Origin: Bacteroidota bacterium
GTDB taxonomy: Bacteria > Bacteroidota > Bacteroidia > Chitinophagales > Chitinophagaceae
Direction of reading: 5' to 3'
NCBI GenBank assembly: GCA_018266455.1
Contig: JAFEAJ010000008.1
Location: 248,001-312,000, forward strand
DNA length: 64,000 bases
The notes beneath the pieces were generated by a model. That model saw only the letters and a list, made by a program, of their open reading frames with translations. It did not search any database and was not told where the DNA came from. The translations under genes were made by a program, and so were the position numbers. This document shows positions 44,501 through 52,383 of the stretch, one piece after another. How positions within the stretch are numbered: position 1 is the first letter of the stretch; each line of letters opens with the position of its first letter.

Positions 44501-45987
44501 TTAAGCAGCCCTCCTCCGGTTAAGGTTGCAGCCAGGGTTGGTGAAGAAGTAAAAGTGGTACTGCCCGTATAGATGTATGCAGCACCTGTATTTGAGCTTA
44601 CTCCCGGAGCGCCAACAATCACGTCGCTAAACCCATCGCCGTTCACATCGCCTGCATTAGCAACACTAAATCCAAAATTGTCGTTGCCCGCATTCCCGCT
44701 TAAAGTAACAGAAGCGCTTGCACTTGTGCCGCTTGCAATGCCTGAACTGCTGCCGAGAAAAAAATACACAGCCCCCTTGCTGGCCGAAACGCCCGGCGCA
44801 CCAATCAATACATCACTATAGCCGTCACCGTTAATATCGCCTATTCCTGCTACGCTGGTTCCAAATTTATCACCGCCAGTCGCATCCGTAATTGTTGCCG
44901 ATGGGCTTGTTGACAATCCTGAAGCCGAGCCTAAATAAATATATACTGCCCCGGCATTTGATGAAGCCTGTGGGGCGCCCACTAACACATCGCTGTACCC
45001 ATCGCCATTAATGTCCCCAGCGCTTGCAACACTCCCCCCAAATGAACTGTTGGTCGAAAAACCTGCCAATGTTGATGAAGGGGTAGAGCTTAACGGGTCA
45101 ATGGTTACAGGATAAGCTGCATTTTCAACATGAGCAATAATTTCAAAATTGTTATCGCCTTTCACTTCCATTCTTGCCAGCAATGATTTGCCGTTTGCAT
45201 CCCATGCTTTCAGGTCATTATATACAATTTTGCTTTCAAGCATCCCTTTGTCGTTCATTTTCGAAAAATGCAATTCAGTATCATGTACTTTATTCACAGA
45301 CCAATCGCCTTCGGCTTTTAAGCTAACCCTTATATCATGTGCCGGGGCCACAGGTTTTTTCTGAATAATAAAATTCTGGCGGACGCCTTTAGCATCATTG
45401 TGATATTGCACAACAAAGCCGCTACTGAATGTATAATCCACATCATTGGCTGAATTAGCGCTTGAAATTTTTCCGGCATTAAAGTCCTGCAAAGCCCGGT
45501 TATCAGCATAAATTCCCTGAAGCGAGATGTCCAGTTTCCAGTTGCCCTTTTCTGTTGATTGCCCCTTATCGTTTGGGATAAATGGCGCCAGCACAAACTT
45601 TTCAGCACCATAGCTTGTTTTTAAATTTTGTGCGTTATTGGTGCTGCTGAATGAATTATTATTTTCACTGGCCACAACAAAATAACTCCGCTGCTCAATA
45701 TCCTGCTGAACGGTTTTGAACCAATCCGTTTGCTGCAACTTTTCGGTATCCATTTTATCGTGCAAAGTATTTGCAGTGCGCCCGTTGTGATTCCCTTGCC
45801 TTGTGGCCGACATTTTATTAACGACTGATGTGAAATCTTTGACAGGCCCTTTTATTTCCTGGGAAGCATATTTTCTATTGTTATCATGAAGGAACAAGAA
45901 AAGCGATGGCATGGCAATGAGGAAAACAAATTTTATGGAAAACGCAGGAAACCGTTTTCCCGAAAAGGAACGTAAAGTGGCTTGCAT
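41542..45987 (-). CDS. Large secreted FG-GAP repeat protein with type IX sorting domain
   Basis: A 1481-residue protein. A hydrophobic signal segment (SIKFVFLIAMPSLFLFL) lies near residues 17-33, a 280-residue unique region follows, and from about 320 to 1170 there are 14 FG-GAP/integrin-alpha-like repeats of about 60 residues, each with a calcium-type D-x-N-G-D-G-x-x-D loop and a VGAPG-type segment. These should fold as one or two beta-propellers. A fibronectin-like stretch and a type A sorting domain (FNIYPNPATDHITIVHKG to the end) predict export by the type IX system and surface attachment. The function is probably adhesion or binding; this is an inference. Confidence 0.88.
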   Translation of the reverse strand: MQATLRSFSGKRFPAFSIKFVFLIAMPSLFLFLHDNNRKYASQEIKGPVKDFTSVVNKMSATRQGNHNGRTANTLHDKMDTEKLQQTDWFKTVQQDIEQRSYFVVASENNNSFSSTNNAQNLKTSYGAEKFVLAPFIPNDKGQSTEKGNWKLDISLQGIYADNRALQDFNAGKISSANSANDVDYTFSSGFVVQYHNDAKGVRQNFIIQKKPVAPAHDIRVSLKAEGDWSVNKVHDTELHFSKMNDKGMLESKIVYNDLKAWDANGKSLLARMEVKGDNNFEIIAHVENAAYPVTIDPLSSTPSSTLAGFSTNSSFGGSVASAGDINGDGYSDVLVGAPQASSNAGAVYIYLGSASGLSTSPSATITDATGGDKFGTSVAGIGDINGDGYSDVLIGAPGVSASKGAVYFFLGSSSGIASGTSASASVTLSGNAGNDNFGFSVANAGDVNGDGFSDVIVGAPGVSSNTGAAYIYTGSTTFTSSPTLAATLTGGGLLNGFGWSVASAGDVNGDGYSDVIVGAPGVSSNTGAAYIFNSSGGSGIASGTSASASGTINNGGASNDGFGWSVASAGDVNGDGYSDVVVGAPGVSTNTGAAYIFKGSSSGIVNNTSLATTLNGAATNNYFGFSVSGAGDMNGDAYADIIIGAYGASLNNGAAYVYEGTSSGIANAASPALTINGASGGKLGAAVQSAGDVNGDGYSDVLIGSPNLTTATGAVYAYIGNPDGSTSTNTLSMIGEGAPGDRYGLSVSSAGDVNGDGYNDVVIGSIGYSFGALNGAAFLYYGSPTGLNTTPSILNVTGLTEEGWSVAAGDINGDGYSDLIVGAKQPSPGGTGHVYFYKGSASGIANWAAPDMTLNGATVGGLFGGAVASADINGDGYSDVIIGSPGVNSSSPNVLPGTGAVYIYNGSSGFFASAPAISATLQPSTNNQTEHFGISLSNAGDVNGDGYADIVIGAPGTSSNTGVAYVYKGGKSGIANGASPDYTLSNGTSNLDFGISVANAGDVNGDGYGDIIVGASSFDNNTSDKGAAEIFLGSSTGPSASTILNGVAVGDEFGASVASAGDVNGDGYSDVIVRATEPSSSNPLTGESYIFSGSPSGISSTIATTFSDEKANTYLETPPAGPSTMVVHNSVAGIGDVNGDGYSDVIIGQYTDATSGTKTGKVYIYYGNNNSGRNASNVLKLYQPDFSGPINVANLLQNNFGLGLSVQSPFGAVKGKLVWETKPNGTAFSGVPITNNITTSGSQPGYISIPAAGTELKAVIAKSAALATKVRVRIKYAPTAVTFGQIYSPWIYSQTYLLGNSPGVLPLDLISFTATPVNQDIVLNWKASGENDLNEYVIEHSDDKIKFDSIGYVTSNGTMLPSSYAFTHYHPSAGTHYYRLKEVDKNGRATFSSVVFATIAGSGVEFNIYPNPATDHITIVHKGVASSMVRIVNSSGAVVGQYQLNNNNDQTTISLIGYAKGSYFVQLVNSLFAPKQVTVK
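42540..45040. repeat. Tandem FG-GAP-coding repeats
   Basis: Within the large gene a unit of about 180 bp recurs roughly 14 times. The most conserved core reads ATCGCCATTCACATCGCC or close variants on the plus strand (encoding GDVNGDG on the minus strand). High similarity between some units suggests recent duplication or conversion. Confidence 0.85.
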
Positions 45988-46322
45988 GATGTAAAGCTTG
46001 AGTTTTGAAATTGATGATTAGCTTTTGGTATGCACAGGTATTAAGAATACTAATTAGCTTTTTTTAAGATAGGAGCGATAAAGGTAAAATTTAAATATCG
46101 ATTATGCAACCTACCCGCTCTCAAAGATTTGGAGAAAATTTCACGATTATTAACAGATAATATCAACACTATGTGGAAAATATAAACCTAAAAGATTATG
46201 ATTAAATATGTTGTTTTAATTTGTGCATTTTAAAAGCGAAAGCTTACGATTGCCCACAAAGTAAGTTTACGAACTGAAGCATACAAAAATAAATTCATTA
46301 TTTTACCCGACAATAGTTTTTT
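45988..46322. other. Divergent promoter region, FG-GAP gene and DUF4337 gene
   Basis: About 335 bases between two divergent starts. It is A/T-rich; I see no gene, no strong hairpin and no exact TAnnTTTG box at a useful position. Confidence 0.4.
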
Positions 46323-46865
46323 ATGGAGGAAACAGAAGTGCCGACAGAACACCTTCAGGAAGCGATCCATGAAAAGGCTGAAGAAAAAAAAGAAGAAAGA
46401 GAGAAATGGGCTTTGGGCGTAGCCCTATCGACCGCAGTAATGGCTGTGCTTGCCGCTATTGCAGGGCTGCTCAGCGGGCACCACGTAAATGAAGCAATGA
46501 TTGAACAGATAAAATCATCAGACCAATGGGCGTTCTATCAATCCAAAAGCATCAAATCAGAAGTAGCTTCTCAGTCGGATAAAATACTTCGTTCTATTTC
46601 TTCAAAACCATTTGAAGAAAACAGCATAGAAATTGCCCGCTATGAAAAAGAAAAAGCTGACATACAAAAAATAGCAGAAGAAGATGCGAAAAATTCAGAG
46701 GAACATCTATCCAGGCATATAACGCTTTCAAAAGCAGTAACGATTTTCCAGATTGCCATTGCTATTTCTGCTATTGCCATATTAACCAGGAAGAAATTGC
46801 TTTGGTATTTGGCCATCCTGCTCACGCTATGCGGCTCAGTGTTCCTCATTATGGGAGTGATGTAA
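46323..46865 (+). CDS. DUF4337 membrane protein
   Basis: A 180-residue protein that fits DUF4337: a charged N-terminus (HLQEAIHEKAEEKKEEREK), a first membrane helix (WALGVALSTAVMAVLAAIAG), the conserved QIKSSDQWAFYQSKSIKSEV segment, a coiled-coil-like middle, and two C-terminal helices (AVTIFQIAIAISAIAILTR and WYLAILLTLCGSVFLIMGVM). The function of the family is unknown. A 20-bp piece of the gene (46678-46697) recurs downstream at 47069-47088. Confidence 0.85.
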   Translation: MEETEVPTEHLQEAIHEKAEEKKEEREKWALGVALSTAVMAVLAAIAGLLSGHHVNEAMIEQIKSSDQWAFYQSKSIKSEVASQSDKILRSISSKPFEENSIEIARYEKEKADIQKIAEEDAKNSEEHLSRHITLSKAVTIFQIAIAISAIAILTRKKLLWYLAILLTLCGSVFLIMGVM

Positions 46866-47088
46866 AAATGATAAAAACTGTTCCGGGACCACCATTCCCC
46901 TTTTTAAAACAGCCCAAATTTTTTTGCAGTATAGGGAATGCAATAGAAAGCCAGGGGCTGAATTTTTTGGTGCAGGCCTCAACGCAGCGCCGATATTGGC
47001 CATGTGCACATAACTGTAATCACTGACTTCTTCTTTGCTCGGCACAATCTCTCATCATAATATCCAATAAGAAGATGCGAAAAATTCA
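46678..47088. repeat. 20-bp direct repeat, one copy in DUF4337 gene and one downstream
   Basis: AAGAAGATGCGAAAAATTCA occurs at 46678-46697 inside the gene and again at 47069-47088 in the intergenic region, 391 bp apart and in the same orientation. Flanking bases do not match. Confidence 0.7.
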
Positions 47089-47173
47089 AATTCCGTAAGC
47101 CCATTTTCAAAAATAGGTTTACAAGTGAATTGAAATATTTCCTGGAAATAAGTTACTGAAATTTATAAGCTCA
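46866..47173. other. Gene-free region between DUF4337 and an ECF sigma gene
   Basis: About 308 bases between convergent genes. Apart from the second copy of the 20-bp repeat I see no coding frame with recognisable content and no clear terminator. Confidence 0.4.
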
Positions 47174-47671
47174 TCATTTTTCTATCTGAGCTTTTAGCAA
47201 CTTTCTTGCAAAGTGGATCCTGCTTTTGATAGTGCCCAACGGCTCATCAATCATTTCAGCAATTTCATGGTATTTAAACCCATCGAAATAAAGAAGAAAA
47301 GGGTTCCTGAAAATTTCCGGGAGGTTGTGTATCGCATGCTGGATATCTTTTATGCGCAAATTGCTTTCTGCAGCATTAGCCACAGAAACCTGGTTAAGAT
47401 TAAGCAAAAAGTCGTTCGGGGTAGCATCAAAAATGGTATACTTCTTTACTTTTCTTCGATAATTATTAATAAATATATTTCGCATGATGGTATACAACCA
47501 TGCTTTGATATTTGTGCCGACATTGTATTTGTCTTTATTTGCAAGAGCCCGATAAAGCGTTTCCTGAAATAAATCTTTTGCTGCTTCCGTGTCCCTGGTG
47601 AGTGTTATAGCAAAAGGTTTTAGAAATTCAGCATTGTTTACGAGAAGTTGATTGAATTCTAAAGTTGACAT
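47174..47671 (-). CDS. ECF-type sigma factor beside a CarH-like regulator
   Basis: A 165-residue sigma-70-family protein: region 2 (LKPFAITLTRDTEAAKDLFQ, then LYRALANKDKYNVGTNIKAW and TIMRNIFINNYRRK) and region 4 (HNLPEIFRNPFLLYFDGFKY, then IAEMIDEPLGTIKSRIHFAR). It follows the MerR/B12 regulator on the same strand after 156 bases and has its own promoter, which shares a spaced motif with that of the regulator. In other bacteria such sigma factors act with CarH/LitR regulators in light responses; that role is inferred here. Confidence 0.88.
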   Translation of the reverse strand: MSTLEFNQLLVNNAEFLKPFAITLTRDTEAAKDLFQETLYRALANKDKYNVGTNIKAWLYTIMRNIFINNYRRKVKKYTIFDATPNDFLLNLNQVSVANAAESNLRIKDIQHAIHNLPEIFRNPFLLYFDGFKYHEIAEMIDEPLGTIKSRIHFARKLLKAQIEK

Positions 47672-47677
47672 ATTAGC

Positions 47678-47707
47678 TGTTTAACAATTACTATTCCAAA
47701 TCTAAAC
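47678..47707 (-). promoter_or_regulatory. Shared bipartite motif, copy 1 (sigma gene promoter)
   Basis: On the minus strand GTTTAG (47707-47702), 12 bases, then AATTGTTAAACA (47689-47678), six bases before the ATG. The same two blocks with the same spacing occur upstream of the MerR/B12 gene. Confidence 0.65.
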
Positions 47708-47827
47708 ATAAAACAAAGCGGCAGGCCGACCGCCCATCACAAAAAAATGTTCGGCGAAAACAAGCCCAACAAAATCAACTGCTTGAGGTTTAAAAGCAAT
47801 AATGCAGAAAGAAGTTTAACTAAAAGT

Positions 47828-48697
47828 TCACAAAACGCTGACAAACTCCATCACTTCAGTCAGAGACCTTTTGACATGAATAAAATCCGGGGCTTTGTTT
47901 TTGAATTTTTGACAGAGCTTGCCCGAAATAATCAGTTGGCTATCCGGAATAGCTGTTCTGAGCTCGGAGAAATATTTTTCAATCTTAAAATCGCAGGTAA
48001 GGTGCGCATACAAGAAATCAGGCTTTTTTACTTTGCAAATATTCTTCAGGTCCCTAATCGGGACATCGGCCCCCATGTAAAGGATCTTTGCGCCATTTTT
48101 TTTTAAAAGATAAGCTACATACAATAATCCAATTTCATGATGCTCCTCCTCTGGAAGAAAAAGCAGCACAGCCTTGTTCTTCAAAATAGGTGATGACGCG
48201 CTTTCTATCCCGACAATCAGCTTCTGCCGGATGATATTGGTAATAAGGTGTTCTTCGCCAGGGTTAATGTTGTTGGTCATCCATAAAATGCCAATCCTGT
48301 CAAGAAAAGGAAATACGATTTGAATAATCGTCTTATCAATGCCTTTGGAAAGGATATGGCTATCCAGTATGTCTTCAAATTTCTCCAAATCTACATTTAC
48401 TGTGCATTGTATAAGCTCATTCACTATCCTGTCCTGCTGCGCTTCGGCAGTAGAAAGAGAGAAAATGCTTTTCCGTACCTCTTCCTCGCTCATTTTGTTG
48501 ATGTGTGAAATCTTATACCCATATTTTGCAAGCAGGGCAATATTCAATATTTTCTTAAGCTCCCTGCTATTATAATAACGGATGTTGGTCTCTGTCCGCT
48601 GAGGCTTTATCAGTGAATAGCGCTGTTCCCAAATGCGAATGGTGTGCGCTTTGATACCGCTTAGGTTTTCGAGGTCTTTAATAGTAAATGCATCCAT
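47828..48697 (-). CDS. MerR-family regulator with B12-binding domain (CarH/LitR-like)
   Basis: A 289-residue regulator. Residues 1-70 are a MerR DNA-binding domain (FTIKDLENLSGIKAHTIRIW, then EQRYSLIKPQRTETNIRYY). Residues about 85-165 form the cobalamin-cap helical bundle with Trp139 and Glu149-His150 (W-x9-EH). Residues 175-289 form the B12-binding fold, with E185-x-H187-x-x-G190 supplying the expected cobalt ligand His187. These motifs define adenosylcobalamin light sensors that bind DNA as tetramers in the dark and release it in light. No carotenoid or photolyase gene is in the window. Confidence 0.88.
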   Translation of the reverse strand: MDAFTIKDLENLSGIKAHTIRIWEQRYSLIKPQRTETNIRYYNSRELKKILNIALLAKYGYKISHINKMSEEEVRKSIFSLSTAEAQQDRIVNELIQCTVNVDLEKFEDILDSHILSKGIDKTIIQIVFPFLDRIGILWMTNNINPGEEHLITNIIRQKLIVGIESASSPILKNKAVLLFLPEEEHHEIGLLYVAYLLKKNGAKILYMGADVPIRDLKNICKVKKPDFLYAHLTCDFKIEKYFSELRTAIPDSQLIISGKLCQKFKNKAPDFIHVKRSLTEVMEFVSVL

Positions 48698-48724
48698 GCC
48701 AATACTACAACCGGGGTTTTAATT

Positions 48725-48754
48725 TGTTTAACAATTTGTATCTAAATCCTAAAC
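48725..48754 (-). promoter_or_regulatory. Shared bipartite motif, copy 2 (MerR/B12 gene promoter)
   Basis: On the minus strand GTTTAG (48754-48749), 12 bases, then AATTGTTAAACA (48736-48725), 27 bases before the ATG. Copy 1 is upstream of the sigma gene. TTGTTTAACAA inside it on the plus strand is itself palindromic. Confidence 0.65.
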
Positions 48755-48807
48755 TTTGAATTTAGTAAATCAGCTGGTGTAAAGAGAAATGGCCCAGGGG
48801 AAGGAAT

Positions 48808-49551
48808 TTATAGCTGGGCATTAAAGATAAGCCCCGAATCGATGAGCTTATAAATGGTGTGGCCGTAAGAAGAAGAATCGCGCAGCAAGCCTAAGTGCTT
48901 GTTGTTGTGAAGATCTGTCCCGATCAGGTTATAATATCTTTGCTTAATCAGGTATTGTGCCAATTCAAATGCCGGCTTGCCGTAAAAGCCGGTCAACGAA
49001 AGAACATTGAGCTGAAAAAAGCAGCCTATCTCTTTCATATCATTATACCATTGTTTTTTTGCGCCAAAATAAAGATATCTTTCAGGATGAGCGATTACCG
49101 GCTGATAGCCCCTGAGCTGGAGCTTGAACAAAATAGATTTTAGCTCAATCGGCTCCTGCACAAAAGAAAACTCAACCAAAATAAGATTGTCATGAAAAGT
49201 AAGGAAAGAAGAATTTTCATCATCTGCCAACTTTTCAAAATGATCGTCCAGGAAATATTCCGCCGCCACGTCAAACTCAACAGAGATATCGTTGCTTTTA
49301 ATTTCTTCTTTTACTTTTTTATAACGTGGCAAAATAATGTCGGGCGTGTTTTTGTACATGTCCCACATAATATGCGGTGTAGTAATAATTTTTTTGTACC
49401 CAAGATTATGTAACCCGGTTATCAACTGTAAAGAAGTAGCGATATCGGGCGCACCGTCATCAATTCCGGGCACCAGGTGGGAATGCATATCTGTTTTCAG
49501 TTGACTGAAATCGAACAGGGGCTGGTTTTTTTTATGAAAAATCGAAAACAT
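48808..49551 (-). CDS. CpsB/YwqE-type tyrosine-protein phosphatase (PHP fold)
   Basis: A 247-residue metal-dependent phosphatase. TDMHSHLVPGIDDGAPD (His23, His25) opens the PHP active site, TTPHIMWDMY, PVIAHPERYLYF and GTDLHNNKH add further metal-binding His and Asp residues. CpsB-type enzymes dephosphorylate the tyrosine kinase that controls capsule or exopolysaccharide chain length. The kinase itself is not in the window. It is the last gene of the polysaccharide run, four bases after the fucose synthase gene. Confidence 0.9.
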   Translation of the reverse strand: MFSIFHKKNQPLFDFSQLKTDMHSHLVPGIDDGAPDIATSLQLITGLHNLGYKKIITTPHIMWDMYKNTPDIILPRYKKVKEEIKSNDISVEFDVAAEYFLDDHFEKLADDENSSFLTFHDNLILVEFSFVQEPIELKSILFKLQLRGYQPVIAHPERYLYFGAKKQWYNDMKEIGCFFQLNVLSLTGFYGKPAFELAQYLIKQRYYNLIGTDLHNNKHLGLLRDSSSYGHTIYKLIDSGLIFNAQL

Positions 49552-49555
49552 TTAT

Positions 49556-50515
49556 TTACGCTTTCATGGTGCTCTCAAAATGATTTGCCGTTTCCCCTTT
49601 TTTATATTCATCATACACTTTTGCGATCCCGTCTTCCAGGCTAATTTTCGCTTTCCAACCCAAGGTGTTCAATTTGCTCACTTCCATCAGTTTTCTGGGT
49701 GTGCCATCAGGTTTGCTGAGGTCATGTTTTATTTCGCCGGAATAGCCAACAATTTTGCTCACAAGTTCTGCCAGGGCTTTAACTTCAATGTCTTCGCCTA
49801 CTCCCACGTTGATGAGGCCCGGCTCATCATAATGCTGCATCAAAAATAAACAGGCATCAGCCAGTTCATCAACATGCAAAAACTCCCGGCGCGGCATACC
49901 TGTTCCCCAAATGGTAACAAAAGGTTTCTTGTTGATTTTCGCTTCGTGGATTTTCCTGATCAGCGCAGGCAGCACATGCGAATTGTTCAGGTCATAATTA
50001 TCATTTGGCCCATAGAGGTTGGTTGGCATCACTGAAATAAAATTACAGCCATACTGCGAGCGATATGCATCGCACATTTTGATGCCTGCAATTTTTGCAA
50101 TGGCATAAGGCTCATTGGTATGTTCGAGCTTGCCGGTCAGCAGGTATTCTTCTTTTAAGGGCTGGGGCGCCAGTTTGGGATAGATGCAGGAAGAACCAAG
50201 GAACATCAACTTCTTCACTCCATTTTTATATGATTCATGAATGACATTATTTTGGATCATCAGGTTATCATATAAAAATTCAGCGCGATAAGTATTGTTG
50301 GCAACAATGCCGCCAACTCTGGCTGCAGCAAGAAAAACGAAATCCGGTTTTTCTTTTTCAAAAAAAAGCGCAACATTGCTTTGACTGCGCAAATCCAGTT
50401 CTGCAGACGTCCGTTGCAAGATATTATCAAATCCTTCTTTCTTCAGCCGCCTTACAATAGCGGACCCCACCATGCCTCGATGGCCGGCCACATATATTTT
50501 ATCCTGCTTATTCAT
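49556..50515 (-). CDS. fcl: GDP-L-fucose synthase
   Basis: A 319-residue short-chain dehydrogenase that epimerises and reduces GDP-4-keto-6-deoxymannose to GDP-L-fucose. The NADPH loop is [16 protein letters not shown] (residues 10-25), [20 protein letters not shown] and the YAIAKIAG Tyr-x3-Lys are typical, as is [20 protein letters not shown]. It overlaps gmd by eight bases, so the two steps are made together. Confidence 0.96.
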   Translation of the reverse strand: MNKQDKIYVAGHRGMVGSAIVRRLKKEGFDNILQRTSAELDLRSQSNVALFFEKEKPDFVFLAAARVGGIVANNTYRAEFLYDNLMIQNNVIHESYKNGVKKLMFLGSSCIYPKLAPQPLKEEYLLTGKLEHTNEPYAIAKIAGIKMCDAYRSQYGCNFISVMPTNLYGPNDNYDLNNSHVLPALIRKIHEAKINKKPFVTIWGTGMPRREFLHVDELADACLFLMQHYDEPGLINVGVGEDIEVKALAELVSKIVGYSGEIKHDLSKPDGTPRKLMEVSKLNTLGWKAKISLEDGIAKVYDEYKKGETANHFESTMKA

Positions 50516-51623
50516 ATTGGTTCTTTACATAAAAACCTGATTTTTTCAACAGCTTTTCTTTTTTGAAAATATCAAGGTCTGCTGCCACCATTTCTTTAAC
50601 GAGCATGGGCAGATCATATTTAGGCTGCCATCCTAATTTGGTTTTAGCTTTGGAGGCGTCACCTATCAATAAATCCACTTCAGTAGGGCGATAATATTTT
50701 GCATCAACAGCAACCACTTCTTTGCCCGGTTCTATCTTGAATTCCGGGTTATTGCATTTTTTTATTACCCCTACCTCCTTTTCATCTTTTCCTTTAAATT
50801 CAAGGTCAATACCGGCTTCCGCAAAAGCCATTTTTACAAATTCCCGTACGGGCGTTGTTTTGCCTGTGGCAATAACATAGTCTTCCGCAACGGGCTGTTG
50901 CAATATCAGCCACATAGCTTCTACATAATCTTTGGCATGCCCCCAGTCTCTTTGGGCATTCAGGTTGCCTAAATAGATTTTATCCTGTAGGCCCAAAGCG
51001 ATTTTGGCAACCCCCCTCGTTATTTTCCTGGTGACAAATGTTTCGCCGCGCAATGGCGATTCATGGTTAAATAAAATGCCATTTGTCGCAAACATGCCAT
51101 AAGCCTCGCGGTAATTCACCGTGATCCAATAGGCATATAGTTTGGCTACAGCATAGGGAGAGCGTGGATAGAATGGCGTGTTTTCATTCTGCGGAACAGC
51201 CTGCACGAGGCCATATAACTCAGATGATGAAGCCTGGTAAACTTTTGTTTTTTTAGCAAGCCCAAGGAGCCTAACCGCTTCGAGCAGGCGCAAAGTACCG
51301 ACACCATCAGCATTCGCGGTATACTCAGGTGTTTCGAAGCTGACATGAACATGGCTCATGGCAGCCAGGTTATAAATTTCATCAGGCTGGATTTCCTGCA
51401 CCAACCTTATCAAATTGGTCGAATCGGTCAGATCGCCATAATGGAGCCTGAAATGCACATTCGACTCATGAGGGTCTTGGTACAAATGATCTATCCTGTC
51501 TGTATTGAACAATGAAGCCCTGCGTTTAATGCCATGCACATTATATCCTTTCTGCAGGAGCAATTCGCTTAAATAAGCTCCGTCCTGCCCGGTAACACCG
51601 GTAATCAATGCAGTTTTTGACAT
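50508..51623 (-). CDS. gmd: GDP-mannose 4,6-dehydratase
   Basis: A 371-residue dehydratase that makes GDP-4-keto-6-deoxy-D-mannose from GDP-mannose. The NADP loop [18 protein letters not shown] begins at residue 6, [15 protein letters not shown] and the active-site [20 protein letters not shown] (Tyr-x3-Lys) are present, as is the conserved [18 protein letters not shown]. With fcl it supplies GDP-L-fucose. The length is normal. GT2 ends four bases before its start. Confidence 0.97.
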   Translation of the reverse strand: MSKTALITGVTGQDGAYLSELLLQKGYNVHGIKRRASLFNTDRIDHLYQDPHESNVHFRLHYGDLTDSTNLIRLVQEIQPDEIYNLAAMSHVHVSFETPEYTANADGVGTLRLLEAVRLLGLAKKTKVYQASSSELYGLVQAVPQNENTPFYPRSPYAVAKLYAYWITVNYREAYGMFATNGILFNHESPLRGETFVTRKITRGVAKIALGLQDKIYLGNLNAQRDWGHAKDYVEAMWLILQQPVAEDYVIATGKTTPVREFVKMAFAEAGIDLEFKGKDEKEVGVIKKCNNPEFKIEPGKEVVAVDAKYYRPTEVDLLIGDASKAKTKLGWQPKYDLPMLVKEMVAADLDIFKKEKLLKKSGFYVKNQYE

Positions 51624-51627
51624 GCTT

Positions 51628-52374
51628 TTATTTTATTAAAAATTGAGAAATTTTCCTGATGGGTTTTGCATACAAAGTAAAGAAATGCGGTTGAAGGCCA
51701 TTCAGTTTCCAGGCCAGCCTGTCTTCTTTATTTGCATTAATCCTGTTTTTGAACGATGCATTGCTCAATCCCCCCGCCCGCATCTTCACGATCACCCGTG
51801 GAATGTAATGAGTAGGGATTTCATGTTTAATCAAAATGCGCAGCATCATCTCATAATCTGCAGCCGATTTTAAGCAAAGATTGAACAGCCCGACTTTTTC
51901 ATACACCTCCTTCCTGACAAAAAAAGTGGGATGCGGCGGCATCCATCCAAAATAAAAGTTTTTTTTAGTAAAAAAGCCGGCCTTCCATGTGCGCACTACT
52001 TTATCCGGATTATTGGCTTGCACATACTGCAAATCCGCATAGCAGGTTTTTGCCAACGGGTCTGAAAAGACCCCGGCAATCTCTGCAATTATGCCAGGGC
52101 CCGTATACGTATCATCTGAGTTCAAAATGCCTATCACGTCGCCGGATGCAATGGAAATCCCCTTGTTCATGGCATCATACATTCCTTTATCAGGCTCTGA
52201 AATGCATTTAGAAACATGAGGGAACTCTTTAACGATATTCATCGTTCCATCACCGGAATTCCCATCGATTACAATATGCTCAATATCCGGATAGTTCTGC
52301 CGTTGTACAGAATTCAGGGTATCCCTGACCGTTAGGGCACTGTTATAGGTGGTGGTAATGATAGAGACTTTCAC
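51628..52374 (-). CDS. Family 2 glycosyltransferase
   Basis: A 248-residue GT-A fold enzyme. [20 protein letters not shown] is the nucleotide-binding start, [13 protein letters not shown] and [20 protein letters not shown] hold the conserved acidic residues, and [11 protein letters not shown] carries the DxD-like metal site. It resembles WcaE-like enzymes, which are often coupled to GDP-fucose genes, so it may transfer fucose; the sugar is an inference. The start is GTG 52374, nine bases after the carbamoyltransferase stop. There is no membrane segment. Confidence 0.85.
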   Translation of the reverse strand: MKVSIITTTYNSALTVRDTLNSVQRQNYPDIEHIVIDGNSGDGTMNIVKEFPHVSKCISEPDKGMYDAMNKGISIASGDVIGILNSDDTYTGPGIIAEIAGVFSDPLAKTCYADLQYVQANNPDKVVRTWKAGFFTKKNFYFGWMPPHPTFFVRKEVYEKVGLFNLCLKSAADYEMMLRILIKHEIPTHYIPRVIVKMRAGGLSNASFKNRINANKEDRLAWKLNGLQPHFFTLYAKPIRKISQFLIK

Positions 52375-52383
52375 AAAACTGCT

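Noticed and set aside
42540..45040. Regular repeats of about 180 bp that might suggest a CRISPR-like or satellite array.
   Set aside because: They are in frame throughout and encode FG-GAP repeats with conserved calcium-binding loops, so they are coding repeats.
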